A stretch of 64,000 bases of DNA from Rhizobium sp. C1 (GTDB taxonomy: Bacteria > Pseudomonadota > Alphaproteobacteria > Rhizobiales > Rhizobiaceae): NCBI RefSeq assembly GCF_021026335.1, contig NZ_JAJNCY010000005.1, forward strand, positions 1 through 64,000, given 5' to 3'. A program made the translations under genes and the position numbers. The notes under the pieces are model-generated. The model ran no database searches, had not been told where the DNA came from, and was given only the letters and a program-made list of their open reading frames with translations. The number at the start of each line of letters is the position of its first letter. Position 1 is the first letter of the stretch. Shown piece after piece: positions 52,073 through 60,713 of this stretch.

Positions 52073-52766
52073 GATTTCAGGTGTCCGCGCCGGATATGGT
52101 TCCATGACGGTGCTGCAAGGCGTCGACATGTCGATCAAGGCCGGCGAGATCGTCGCCCTTCTCGGATCCAACGGCGTGGGAAAAACCACGCTCAACAATG
52201 TCATCTCCGGCTTCATACGGCCGAATGCCGGAACGCTCACCTTCAAGGGTGTGCCGCTGACCGGCAAGAAGCCCGCTGACATTGTCGCACTGGGCATCGC
52301 CCATGTGCCGGAAGGGCGCAAGATTTTTCCCAATCTCAGTGTGGCGGAAAATCTGTCGCTCGGGGCGTTCCGCCGTGCTGGCGCAAACCGCAAGCAGAAT
52401 TTCGAACGGATCTGCGCGATCTTCCCGAAGCTTCGGCAGCGGCTGAACCAGTCGGCCGGTACCCTGTCAGGTGGCGAGCAGCAGATGCTCGCCATCGGGC
52501 GCGGGCTGATGTCGGAACCGGAGCTTCTGATCCTTGACGAACCGTCGCTCGGCCTGTCGCCGATCATGGTCGAGGAGATGTTCAACCTGATCACGAAGAT
52601 CAACGCGGAGGGCGTGGCCATTCTGCTTGTCGAGCAGAACGTCATGCAGTCGCTTGCCGTTGCGGGTCGCGCCTATGTCATCGAACAGGGCCGCTTCGTC
52701 ATGGAAGGTGCTGCCGCCGATCTCATCTCGGATAAACAGTTGCGCCAGGCCTATCTCGGCATGTGA
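52065..52766 (+). CDS. Branched-chain-type ABC transporter ATP-binding protein (LivF-like)
   Basis: A 233-residue ATPase with Walker A GSNGVGKTT, LivF hallmark GIAHVPEGRKIFPNLSVAENL, signature LSGGEQQMLAIGRGLM and Walker B LLILDEPSLGLSPIMVEEMF, followed by LLVEQNVMQSL. GCAGGAGG precedes the ATG at 52065, which overlaps the LivG-like stop by 8 bases. Last of the five transporter genes; the lyase gene follows after 42 bases. Confidence 0.93.
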   Translation: MLEISGVRAGYGSMTVLQGVDMSIKAGEIVALLGSNGVGKTTLNNVISGFIRPNAGTLTFKGVPLTGKKPADIVALGIAHVPEGRKIFPNLSVAENLSLGAFRRAGANRKQNFERICAIFPKLRQRLNQSAGTLSGGEQQMLAIGRGLMSEPELLILDEPSLGLSPIMVEEMFNLITKINAEGVAILLVEQNVMQSLAVAGRAYVIEQGRFVMEGAAADLISDKQLRQAYLGM

Positions 52767-52808
52767 TGAGCCCGTCGGCGCATTCGGATACAACAGGAGA
52801 AGACACTC

Positions 52809-53702
52809 ATGTCCCTTTCACGTACACAGCGCCTCCGGCGAGCTCTCGCCGGGGAACGGGCAGTCATGGCCCCGGGGGTGGTTGATGCCATGTATGCGCG
52901 CCTTGTCGCGGAGGCCGGATTCGAAGCCATGTACATGACCGGCGCGGGTACGTCCGTTACCCGTCTCGGCTATCCGGATGTCGGGCTTTTGACCATGACG
53001 GAGATGGTCGACAACGCAACCCGGATCGCCGATGCCTCGGATGTCCCGCTGATCGCGGATGCGGATAACGGCTTTGGCGGGCCTCTCAACGTGCGCCGCG
53101 CAATCCAGCTTTACGAGCGGGGCGGTGTTGCGGCGATCCATCTCGAGGATCAGGTCCTGCCCAAGCGCTGCGGCCATCTCGCCGGCAAGCAGGTGATTTC
53201 AGCCGAAGACATGGTCGCGAAGGTCAAGGCAGCGGTCGATGCGCGCATTGATCAGGATTTCGTCGTCATCGCGCGGACCGATTGCCTGGCGCTGCATGGG
53301 CGGAACGCTGCCTTCGACCGTGCCGAAATGTATCGCGAGGCGGGCGCGGATGTCATCTTCATCGAAAGCCCCGGGCCGGACGACCTGCCGCATATCGCGC
53401 CCCGCTTCCCCGGCATTCCGTTGCTCTACAACATGGCCACCTCGGGCAAGACTCCTTTCCTCTCCCGCACAGAAATCGAGCAACTCGGCTTCAAGCTGAT
53501 CATCTATCCCAACTGGCTGCTTCTTTCGGCGTGCGAGGCGGCGAGGCAGACGCTGGAGGTCATGAAAAAGGAGGAATCGATCGCCTCCGTTGCGCCGAAG
53601 GTCATGACCTTCAAGCAGTTCTTCGACACTGCCCGCATGAGCGAAATTCAGGAACTGGAAGCGCGTTACGGGACGCCGGAAACCAGCCGCACGGATTATT
53701 GA
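52809..53702 (+). CDS. Isocitrate lyase/PEP mutase-superfamily C-C lyase (dimethylmalate/methylisocitrate lyase-like)
   Basis: A 297-residue TIM-barrel lyase. Metal-binding Asp residues are in LIADADNGFGG (D84, D86), and the active-site loop KRCGH (119-123) keeps the catalytic Cys of isocitrate, methylisocitrate and 2,3-dimethylmalate lyases. ARTDCLALHG and IFIESPGPDDLP complete the barrel. Keeping KRCGH argues for a lyase and against PEP mutase or oxaloacetate decarboxylase. With the hydratase subunits encoded upstream it forms the hydrate-then-split pair known from dimethylmaleate breakdown, giving pyruvate (or another 2-oxoacid) plus a carboxylic acid. Confidence 0.88.
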   Translation: MSLSRTQRLRRALAGERAVMAPGVVDAMYARLVAEAGFEAMYMTGAGTSVTRLGYPDVGLLTMTEMVDNATRIADASDVPLIADADNGFGGPLNVRRAIQLYERGGVAAIHLEDQVLPKRCGHLAGKQVISAEDMVAKVKAAVDARIDQDFVVIARTDCLALHGRNAAFDRAEMYREAGADVIFIESPGPDDLPHIAPRFPGIPLLYNMATSGKTPFLSRTEIEQLGFKLIIYPNWLLLSACEAARQTLEVMKKEESIASVAPKVMTFKQFFDTARMSEIQELEARYGTPETSRTDY

Positions 53703-53726
53703 ACACGATTCAGGGAGGCCACGATC

Positions 53727-55127
53727 ATGCCCGTCTTAAGCGCTGAAGGCATCGCATTCGAATATGAAATCCCGGTCGTCATTGTCGGCGCAGGAGCCTG
53801 CGGTCTGGTGGCGGCGCTGGCCGCCCACGACGAGGGGCAGGAGGTCATCGTGCTGGAGCGGGATGAAAATCCGCAAGGCTCTACCTCGCTGTCTGCCGGT
53901 CTCATTCCCGCACCCGGGACCCGCCTGCAGAAGGAAGCGGGGATCGAGGACAGTCCGGATCTGTTCGCGGCCGATCTTGTCGCCAAGACACATGATCACA
54001 CACCTTACGATCAGGCGCTCGCCGTCGCCCGCGCCGCGGGGCCGATGATCGACTGGCTGATGGACCGGCACGGCGTCGAACTGGAACTGGTGACCGGCTT
54101 TCTCTATCCCGGCCATTCCCGCCTGCGCATGCACGGGCCAAAAAGCCGGACCGGGGCCGATCTCGAGCAGTCGCTGCTCGCGGCCGTTTCCAATGCCGGC
54201 ATCGATCTTGTGACGGGCGCTTCGGTTGAAGACCTGTTTGCGGACGAAACCGGACGTATCCGGGGTGTCCGTTTCAGGCGGCCGGACGGAGCAGCCGAGG
54301 TGCTGGGATGCCGGGCGCTGGTGCTTGCATGCTGCGGCTTTGCCGGCGACCCCGACATGGTGCGGCGCTACATTCCCGAGATCGCCGACGCGGAATGCTG
54401 CGGGCATCTTTCAAACACGGGCGATGCGGTCAAATGGGGTCTCGAACTTGGGGCAGGCGTCGCCGACATGGGCGCCTATCAGGGTCACGGCTCGGTGGCG
54501 CACCCGCATTCGCTTCCCCTGACCTGGGCCGTCATTACCAAGGGTGGCATTCTGATCAACAGCGAGGGCCAACGCTTCTCCAACGAGATGCGCGGCTATT
54601 CCGAACACGGCGCGGAAGTCGCGGCGCAGCCTGGCCATGTCGCCTGGGACATATTCGGCGAGGCCGGTTATGCCGAAGCCGTGGGCTTTCACGATTTCCG
54701 CGAGATCAGCAAACTCGGCGCGGTCAAGAAGGCCAAGAGCCTGGACGAACTGGCATCGCTGACCGGTCTTTCGCTCGACCGTCTTCAAGCCGAATTCGCC
54801 GAAATCGAGGCCGCCGCACAGGCAGGCACTGCCGACCGTTTCGGACGGCGCTTTGCACCCGAGGATGTTCTTCATCCGCCCCTCTATGCCGTCAAAGTCA
54901 ATGGAGCGCTTTTCCATACCCAGGGCGGTCTGGTCATCGATGCAGAGGCGAGAGTTCTGCGCGATGACGGATCGCCACTGCCCAATCTTCTCGCCGGCGG
55001 CGGTGCGGCGCGCGGGGTCTCGGGCGACTCCAACTACGGCTACCTCTCCGGCAACGGGCTTCTGACCGCGACCACATTCGGCCGCCTCGCAGGTCTGAGC
55101 GCCGCCCGGATTGCCGCAGAAGAGTAG
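53727..55127 (+). CDS. FAD-dependent fumarate reductase/succinate dehydrogenase-like flavoprotein
   Basis: A 466-residue soluble flavoprotein of the fumarate reductase/3-ketosteroid dehydrogenase family. GAGACG (21-26) and VIVLERDENPQGSTSLSAG at the N-terminus, ACCGFAGDPDMVRRYIP and GDAVKWGLELGA in the middle, and SNYGYLSGNGLLTATTFGR at the C-terminus bind FAD. A His/Arg-rich capping region lies around HGSVAHPH and NEMRGYSEHG. Such enzymes add or remove hydrogens across a C-C bond next to a carboxyl group. Here it may desaturate a substituted succinate or reduce a substituted maleate. No membrane anchor or heme site is visible. Confidence 0.83.
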   Translation: MPVLSAEGIAFEYEIPVVIVGAGACGLVAALAAHDEGQEVIVLERDENPQGSTSLSAGLIPAPGTRLQKEAGIEDSPDLFAADLVAKTHDHTPYDQALAVARAAGPMIDWLMDRHGVELELVTGFLYPGHSRLRMHGPKSRTGADLEQSLLAAVSNAGIDLVTGASVEDLFADETGRIRGVRFRRPDGAAEVLGCRALVLACCGFAGDPDMVRRYIPEIADAECCGHLSNTGDAVKWGLELGAGVADMGAYQGHGSVAHPHSLPLTWAVITKGGILINSEGQRFSNEMRGYSEHGAEVAAQPGHVAWDIFGEAGYAEAVGFHDFREISKLGAVKKAKSLDELASLTGLSLDRLQAEFAEIEAAAQAGTADRFGRRFAPEDVLHPPLYAVKVNGALFHTQGGLVIDAEARVLRDDGSPLPNLLAGGGAARGVSGDSNYGYLSGNGLLTATTFGRLAGLSAARIAAEE

Positions 55128-55167
55128 AGTCTAGCTGCATCCATCACGTCATCCACAGGAGGAAATG

Positions 55168-55941
55168 ATGAAGAAAGTCATGGTCATTGTTCCGTTCCCG
55201 ATGGGCAGGGAGGATCTTGCACGTCGCGAAGCCCAGATGAAGGCCGTCAGGCTCGGTCCGGGGATCGCGTTCGAGTACCGCCCGGTGCGGGTGGGACCGA
55301 AGAACTATTCCAGCCAGCACGACATGGCGCTGGCCGATTTCTCCATCCTCGATGCAGGCCTCGACGCGGAGGCGCAAGGCTTTGACGCGATCTGCATCGA
55401 CACAATGTCGGATAGCGGCATGTCGATGCTGCGCTCCATGCTGAAGATCCCGGTCATCGCGCCGGGTCGGCACTCCATGCTGGTCGCACAGATGCTCGGC
55501 GAGAAGTTCTCGATCCTCATGATGTGGGATCGATGGAAGATGCTCTACACCAAGACGCTCGGCGAATTGGGCATGCAGCACAAATGTGCCTCGATGCGCT
55601 CGCTCGGCGTCACGCCTGACAACAAGAGCCTGCTTTCCGGCAAGGAGAACGAGGTTTTCCCACTGCTTCTCGATGCAGCGCGCGCCTGCGTCGAGGAAGA
55701 TGGCGCCGATGTTCTCATTCTCGGCTCCACGACGATGCATGAGGCCCATGCCTGGCTTTCGCAGCGCATCGGCGTTCCGGTGATCAACCCCGGCCCGCTG
55801 ACTTACCAGCTGGCCTCCATCGCTCTCGATCTGAACCTCACGCACAGCAAGACGACCTGGCCTGCACCGCTTGCACCCAAGCACGACATGATCCGCGCCA
55901 TTGGCGCTGCCGGTGCTGCATTTCTGGAGGAAACACGATGA
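55168..55941 (+). CDS. Asp/Glu racemase-family protein lacking both catalytic cysteines (copy A)
   Basis: A 257-residue protein of the Asp/Glu/hydantoin racemase fold. The two half-sites are easily found: AICIDTMSDSG (74-84) and LILGSTTM (183-190). In hydantoin and glutamate racemases these read roughly IACFGDPG and LGCAGM, with one catalytic Cys each. Here those positions are T79 and S187. C76, three residues earlier, is the nearest thiol. A two-thiol racemisation is therefore not possible by the usual mechanism. I prefer the ATG at 55168, because AGGAGG is too close to the ATG at 55165. Overlaps copy B by ATGA. Confidence 0.8.
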   Translation: MKKVMVIVPFPMGREDLARREAQMKAVRLGPGIAFEYRPVRVGPKNYSSQHDMALADFSILDAGLDAEAQGFDAICIDTMSDSGMSMLRSMLKIPVIAPGRHSMLVAQMLGEKFSILMMWDRWKMLYTKTLGELGMQHKCASMRSLGVTPDNKSLLSGKENEVFPLLLDAARACVEEDGADVLILGSTTMHEAHAWLSQRIGVPVINPGPLTYQLASIALDLNLTHSKTTWPAPLAPKHDMIRAIGAAGAAFLEETR

Positions 55942-56714
55942 CACGCATTCTGGTGATCGTTCCTTTTGCGCTCGATGAGGAAGGCGTTCGCAATCGTCAG
56001 GCGCAATCGCGCTACGTGCCGCTGCCCGAGGATTGGGAACTCGTCTATCGTCCCGTGACCTGCGGCCCGACCTCCTTCATGTCGCCGCATGACTGGGGCC
56101 TGATGGACCTCGCGATTTTCGAGGCGGGCTGCCGCGCGCAAGCGGATGGATTCGATGCGGTCTGCATCGACACGATGTCGGATAGCGGCATGACCATGCT
56201 GCGCTCGGTTCTTTCCATTCCGGTGGTCGGCGCCGGCAAGGCCTCAATGCTCTATGCCCTGACGCTGGGCGCAAGGTTCTCCGTTCTCGCCCAATGGGAG
56301 CCGGCCCTGCCGCGCTATCGCAAGGCGATCCGGGAGTATGGTTTCGAACGCCAATGCGCCTCGGTACGCAGCTTCGATCAGCCGCCGGACTTTTCTAACC
56401 TGCTCGGCGGCAAGGAGGACAAGGTTTTTCCCAGAATGCGGGACGTCGCTCTGCGCTGCATTGAGGAAGACGGTGCCGACGTTATCTGCCTCGGATCCAC
56501 CACAATGCATCAGGCGGGTGAATATCTTGCCGCCAATCTGCCCGTTCCGGTCGTCAATCCCGGCCCGCTGACCTACAAGCTCGTCGAAACATTCCTGGCG
56601 CTGGGCTTGCGCCACGGCCGCGACGTCTATCCGGCACCCGTCGAACCCCGGCTCGATATGCTGGAGGCGATGATGAAGGCAGGCGCAAAGGCTGTCACTG
56701 CATCTCAAGCCTGA
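55938..56714 (+). CDS. Asp/Glu racemase-family protein lacking both catalytic cysteines (copy B)
   Basis: A 258-residue paralogue of copy A with the same residue numbering: AVCIDTMSDSG (74-84) and ICLGSTTM (183-190) again carry T79 and S187 where the family has Cys. C76 is also conserved. Surrounding segments (KCASMRS against QCASVRS, VINPGPLTYQL against VVNPGPLTYKL) show close relation. The gene is coupled to copy A by ATGA, suggesting a heteromer. Possible roles are cis-trans isomerisation, decarboxylation or lyase chemistry on a substituted maleate; none can be chosen from sequence. Confidence 0.8.
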   Translation: MTRILVIVPFALDEEGVRNRQAQSRYVPLPEDWELVYRPVTCGPTSFMSPHDWGLMDLAIFEAGCRAQADGFDAVCIDTMSDSGMTMLRSVLSIPVVGAGKASMLYALTLGARFSVLAQWEPALPRYRKAIREYGFERQCASVRSFDQPPDFSNLLGGKEDKVFPRMRDVALRCIEEDGADVICLGSTTMHQAGEYLAANLPVPVVNPGPLTYKLVETFLALGLRHGRDVYPAPVEPRLDMLEAMMKAGAKAVTASQA

Positions 56715-56741
56715 GGCCGCGCAACTGCGGCCAGAAGCACT

Positions 56742-57512
56742 CTAATGACTGCCGAGGGCAAAATCCTTCCCGTCTTCGCGCGTCAATGAAACGCGGTATT
56801 CGTATCGATCGGCGCAGTAGAAGATCTCCGCAGCATAAAAGGCCTTGCCTTGAGCATCGAAGAACAGGCGCGTCACCAGCATCAGCGGTGCGCCGACGGG
56901 GATTTTGAGGTGCTTGGCTGCATAATCGTCAGCAAGCGTGGCGGTCAATGTTTGTTCGACCTTTTCAACGACCGCTCCTGACTGCTGGACCAGGTCGATC
57001 ATGTTGGTCGTCGCCAGATCCTCCCGCTTCAGCGAACCGCCAACTTCCGGCAGCAAATAGGCGATAGACAGCGAATAGGGACGCCCGTCGAGGGCTCGGA
57101 CCCGGACCGAGCGCACCAGTTCTGCCTGGGGTGATATATTCATGCTGGCGCAGATGCGAGGTGGCGCTTCACCTTTGTCGAGGCTGATCACCTTCAGCCG
57201 CGTACTTTCTCCCACTGTGTTCAGATAGCTGAACAGACCGTTGATGTTGGAGACGACCGCGCGGTTGAGGCGGTTTTCCCTGGAGCGATCGCTGATGAAT
57301 GTCCCGCGACCGCGCGTACGTGTCACAAGCCTTTCTTTCGTCAGCATCTCCATAGCCCTGCGGATGGTGATCCGGCTAACGGAAAAACTCTCCGCCAATT
57401 CCGCCTCGCTGGGGATCGGAACGTCGCTACTGTAATAGCCTCTGACAATTCTTTCACGCAGGACGGCATAGACCCGGTAATAGAGCGGCGTCGGTGAACT
57501 AGTCTCAGCCAT
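56742..57512 (-). CDS. GntR-family regulator (HutC subfamily, UTRA domain)
   Basis: A 256-residue regulator with an N-terminal winged helix (LYYRVYAVLRERIVRGYY, PSEAELAESFSVSRITIRRA, TRGRGTFIS) and a C-terminal UTRA ligand domain (RPYSLSIAYLLPEVG, GAPLMLVTRLFFDAQGKAFY). It is convergent with the catabolic operon and ends 27 bases from it. HutC-type regulators usually repress catabolic genes until bound by substrate or an intermediate. It probably controls the 43-57 kb operon and itself. Confidence 0.9.
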   Translation of the reverse strand: MAETSSPTPLYYRVYAVLRERIVRGYYSSDVPIPSEAELAESFSVSRITIRRAMEMLTKERLVTRTRGRGTFISDRSRENRLNRAVVSNINGLFSYLNTVGESTRLKVISLDKGEAPPRICASMNISPQAELVRSVRVRALDGRPYSLSIAYLLPEVGGSLKREDLATTNMIDLVQQSGAVVEKVEQTLTATLADDYAAKHLKIPVGAPLMLVTRLFFDAQGKAFYAAEIFYCADRYEYRVSLTREDGKDFALGSH

Positions 57513-57915
57513 GTGATGAAAATTCCGATTGCGGTTCTGCGAGCATATCAGGACCTGGTCGCACGAGAAGCCCGCATGAACATCCTTCAGATCAGTCGGC
57601 GACGTCCCTCAGCGCGACTGCCCGATCGTCTATGACCAAAAAGCCAGAAACTGCATGCACCTGAGAGCAACGAGGGACCTGTTATATTAGGCTTAAAGAT
57701 ATATCTTTGAGCCTTTAAAAGCAAGCACCGCATCACGCGTGACGAAAGAAAATACGATCATTGATTGAACTTCATGGCAGGCGGCTGTCCAAGACTTCAA
57801 CAATGATGCTTTTTTTCTGCCGGAAGGCGCGAATTTCAGGATTAATGGTCAATTCAAGTCAGTTCCGTATCAATTTTTAACCGTTTCCAACCACAGTTCG
57901 ACGCGTTCGCAGCAT
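57513..57915. promoter_or_regulatory. Divergent intergenic region with a 24-base palindrome
   Basis: About 400 bases between the divergent GntR-type and chemoreceptor genes, A+T-rich in its middle third and without a recognisable gene. It contains the near-perfect palindrome listed at 57690-57713 and should hold both promoters. Confidence 0.45.
57690..57713. promoter_or_regulatory. Near-perfect 24-base palindrome, candidate GntR operator
   Basis: The centre AAAGATATATCTTT is perfectly symmetric, flanked by GGCTT on the left and GAGCC on the right, with one mismatched pair. It lies about 180 bases upstream of the GntR-type start and about 200 upstream of the chemoreceptor. It could be an operator or form an RNA hairpin followed by TTTAAAA. 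Its half-site octamer recurs in the catabolic leader at 43369-43376. Confidence 0.5.
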
Positions 57916-59838
57916 ATGGGCCAGAACGGAGACCCTCACGTGAAGATGACAGTTGTCAAGAAGATCAATTTACTTGTTATACTCGCGATCCTCGGGGTTT
58001 TTGCGTTCGCAGTCCCACAATGGCTTACGACGCGCGAACAGCTGTGGTCCGGACGCGGCGAGCTTCTGAAGTCTCAGGTGCAAAGCACGATTTCTATCCT
58101 GGCGTCTCTTCAGAAGAAGGTGGATGCGGGCGAGATGACGCTGGATGAGGCAAAGATCGCAGGGCGTAATGTGATCCGAACCATCCGCTATGGCAATAAT
58201 GACTATCTGGCAGTTCTCGATTCGAAAGGCGTATCGCGGGCCCATCCCAACCCCGATATCGAAGACAAGAACTATTGGGAAAACAAGGACTCTAACGGCT
58301 TCCTTTTCAATCAGGATGTCATTCAGAAGGCGATGTCGGGCGGCGGATTCACGCGGTACTCCTACAAGCGCCTCAACGCGGATACGGACTCGCCGAAATA
58401 TGTCTATTCCGCCTACTTCAAGCCGTGGGACTGGGTTGTCTTCACGGGGGTCTATGTCGATGACATTCAGGCGGCGCTCCGCGCGGACTTGATAAAGTCG
58501 GCCTCCTGGTTCGGCCTGCTGATCTTGCTGCTGGCCGGCGGCAGCACAATAGTTTCGCGCGGAATTACGCGGCCGCTGAACCGGCTTCGCGAACGGATGG
58601 TAGAGCTGGCCAGCGGCCGGCTTGATGTTGAGATTGCTGGCCAGGATCGTAGTGACGAACTGGGTGCGATGGCGAAGGCTGTTCAAGTGTTCAAGGACGC
58701 CGCGCTGGAGCGCCAGCGTCTTGAGCAGGAAGCGCGTGAGGCACGGCAGGCCCAGGCGCTGAGCCGAGACCGTCAGGCTGCTATCGATCAGGCAAAGGCG
58801 GAGGATCTGAGGGCGTTCGTGCACAGTGTGGAGGTAGGTTTCGACCGTCTTGCCGAGGGCGATCTGACCATTCGGATGGACGGCCAGGTGGCCCCCGAAT
58901 TCGAACCGATCCGTCAGCGTTTCAATGTATCTGTTGCGCAGCTCGAAGATACGATCGGTTCGGTGGTCGGTGCGGTCGGCACGATGCGCTCCGGCTTGAG
59001 CGAGATCACTGTGTCGACAGAAGATCTGGCGAGGCGGACCGAGCAGCAGGCTGCAAGCCTAGAGGAAACAGTGGCGGCTTTGTCGGAAGTCGTCCGCGGT
59101 GTTGGCGATACAGTCGAACGGGCCGATGACGCGCAGTCCGCCGCAACGCTTGCGCAGTCGGAAGCCAGCAAGGGCGGGGACGTGGTCAAGCAGGCTATAG
59201 CAGCGATGACAGCGATCGAAGCGTCGTCCGGCCGAATCAGCAATATTATTTCCGTCATCGACCAGATCGCATTCCAGACCAATCTTCTTGCTCTCAATGC
59301 CGGTGTCGAGGCGGCGCGCGCCGGCGACGCGGGTCGAGGCTTCGCGGTCGTGGCGCAGGAGGTGCGCGGGCTTGCGCAGCGTTCCGCCGATGCTGCCAAG
59401 GAAATCAAGACGCTTATTTCGGCTTCGACTGACCAGGTTAGCCATGGCGTCGAACTCGTCGCAGCGTCCGGCAGTTCGCTTGAGCGCATAGTAAGCCAGG
59501 TCGAGGGCGTTTCGGCGATCATAACGGAGATGGCGCGTCTGGCTCGCGAGCAGTCGATCTCGCTCAAGGAAGTCTCAGTTGCTGCCGATCAAATGGACAA
59601 GGTCACGCAACAGAATGCGGCTATGGTTGAGGAAACCACAGCTGCGGCGCTGGCGCTGTCCGGCGACACGGATCAGCTGGCATCGCTCGCCGAGCGCTTC
59701 CGCACAGGCAAAATTTCGGGCCGCGGCAATGCCGCGCCAAGTGCGACTGCGAGACGCCGCAGCTCGCATCAGCCTGTAAAACAGTTGCGCTCTACATCCC
59801 AGACAAAGCAATCTACAGAGGAATGGGCGGAGTTTTGA
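57916..59838 (+). CDS. Methyl-accepting chemotaxis protein with periplasmic sCache-type sensor
   Basis: A chemoreceptor of up to 640 residues. After the first membrane helix (about 18-34) comes a periplasmic domain with [32 protein letters not shown] and [16 protein letters not shown], typical of single-Cache receptors for small carboxylates and other metabolites. A second membrane helix lies near 200-217. HAMP-like, coiled-coil and signalling domains follow, with the hairpin tip [22 protein letters not shown]. The C-terminus EEWAEF resembles the CheR/CheB-docking pentapeptide of rhizobial receptors. The start could be the ATG at 57916, a GTG at 57940 (better spaced from GGAG) or the ATG at 57946. 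It may sense the substrate of the neighbouring catabolic operon. Confidence 0.88.
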   Translation: MGQNGDPHVKMTVVKKINLLVILAILGVFAFAVPQWLTTREQLWSGRGELLKSQVQSTISILASLQKKVDAGEMTLDEAKIAGRNVIRTIRYGNNDYLAVLDSKGVSRAHPNPDIEDKNYWENKDSNGFLFNQDVIQKAMSGGGFTRYSYKRLNADTDSPKYVYSAYFKPWDWVVFTGVYVDDIQAALRADLIKSASWFGLLILLLAGGSTIVSRGITRPLNRLRERMVELASGRLDVEIAGQDRSDELGAMAKAVQVFKDAALERQRLEQEAREARQAQALSRDRQAAIDQAKAEDLRAFVHSVEVGFDRLAEGDLTIRMDGQVAPEFEPIRQRFNVSVAQLEDTIGSVVGAVGTMRSGLSEITVSTEDLARRTEQQAASLEETVAALSEVVRGVGDTVERADDAQSAATLAQSEASKGGDVVKQAIAAMTAIEASSGRISNIISVIDQIAFQTNLLALNAGVEAARAGDAGRGFAVVAQEVRGLAQRSADAAKEIKTLISASTDQVSHGVELVAASGSSLERIVSQVEGVSAIITEMARLAREQSISLKEVSVAADQMDKVTQQNAAMVEETTAAALALSGDTDQLASLAERFRTGKISGRGNAAPSATARRRSSHQPVKQLRSTSQTKQSTEEWAEF

Positions 59839-59870
59839 CGTCCAGCACCGTCTGTTGTGTAGCGGTGGCG

Positions 59871-59998
59871 CAAACGCAACAGCGCCATCGTCGAGGCGAC
59901 CGTGGTCAATCACGTCAAGCCCGGCATGACGATCCACGAGGAGGACGGTGGGGTCGCCTCAACCGAGTTTGAGACGCAGCAATATCTTTGTCCTGAAT
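59871..59998 (+). pseudogene. Possible HNH endonuclease remnant
   Basis: A short frame reads RKRNSAIVEATVVNHVKPG, then about 20 codons later QQYLCPEFHAS. This resembles the ATVVDHIxP ... LCxxCHxxK pattern of phage-type HNH nucleases, with Asn for Asp, loss of one Cys and a truncated end. It has no start and runs into the IS6 remnant at 60000. Weak, tentative assignment. Confidence 0.3.
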
Positions 59999-59999
59999 T

Positions 60000-60713
60000 T
60001 CACGCGTCAATCGACAAAGCGATTTCTCGCCAGGTCGAGACAGCATGAGCGCGAAGCTGGCGATGGTCTGCGGCGGTCAAATATTTTCGGTGGAGAGGGA
60101 ATAGATTGGCGATCTGGCCATGAATTGAGACGAAACGCTGACATTGTCGCGTGGACTTGAAGCGCATCATGCATAGCTCTCGTCGTCGCACGGGAAGGTG
60201 AGAATTCTCGGCTCGGTTGTTCAATCCCTTCTACGAGCGATGCTCGACGCCCGATATCAGTTCCGCCTTCGCGGCCGAATAGGAACGCAGCTTGTCGGTC
60301 ACCATCACGCGCGAGGCGGCACCCTGATCCTTGAGCTGCTTTGTCGTCAGACGCAAGGCTGCCGCCTTGTTGCGTCTACTTTGCAGCAGGGCATCGAGGA
60401 CGTCATCGTTCGCATCGACGGCTCGGCATAGCCAGTATTTCTTTCCCTTGATCGCCACCACCATCACATCGAGTTGCCACGTGTCGGCAAAGTGGCCGCA
60501 TGAGCGGCGGCGGAGCTGATGAGCGATCTTCAGGCCGAATTTCGCCGCCCATTCCGAGACGGTCTGAAATGAGACGTTAATGCCGCGCTCGGCGAGCAGA
60601 TCTTCGATGTCGCGGAAGCTGAGCGGAAATCGGTAGGAGAGCCATACAGCATGGGCGATGATCTCGAAGGGAAAGCGGTGGCGTTTGAAGTGGGCTTGTA
60701 GGGCTTCGGTCAT
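60000..60713 (-). pseudogene. IS6-family transposase, nearly full length but frameshifted
   Basis: The N-terminal frame (60713 to about 60231) carries RHRFPFEIIAHAVWLSYRF, WQLDVMVVAIKGKKYWLCRA with the first catalytic Asp, DANDDVLDALLQSRRN and VMVTDKLRSYSAAK with the second. The rest (NNRAENSHLPVRRRE, QRFVSIHGQIANLF) continues in another frame from about 60224 to a stop at 60000. One indel near 60228 thus separates the domains, at the EHRS/NNRAENSH junction. Clear terminal repeats were not found by eye. Related pieces lie at 21098-21445 and 42999-43121. Confidence 0.85.

Noticed and set aside
52809-53702. Phosphoenolpyruvate mutase or oxaloacetate decarboxylase
   Set aside because: The KRCGH loop with its Cys is that of isocitrate/methylisocitrate/dimethylmalate lyases.
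43481-55941. Aerobic nicotinate degradation cluster
   Set aside because: NicF-like and NicE-like families occur, but no nicotinate hydroxylase, 6-hydroxynicotinate monooxygenase or 2,5-dihydroxypyridine dioxygenase is present.
55168-56714. Hydantoin racemase (HyuE) function
   Set aside because: The fold fits, but both catalytic cysteines are replaced in both copies, so a racemase label would mislead.
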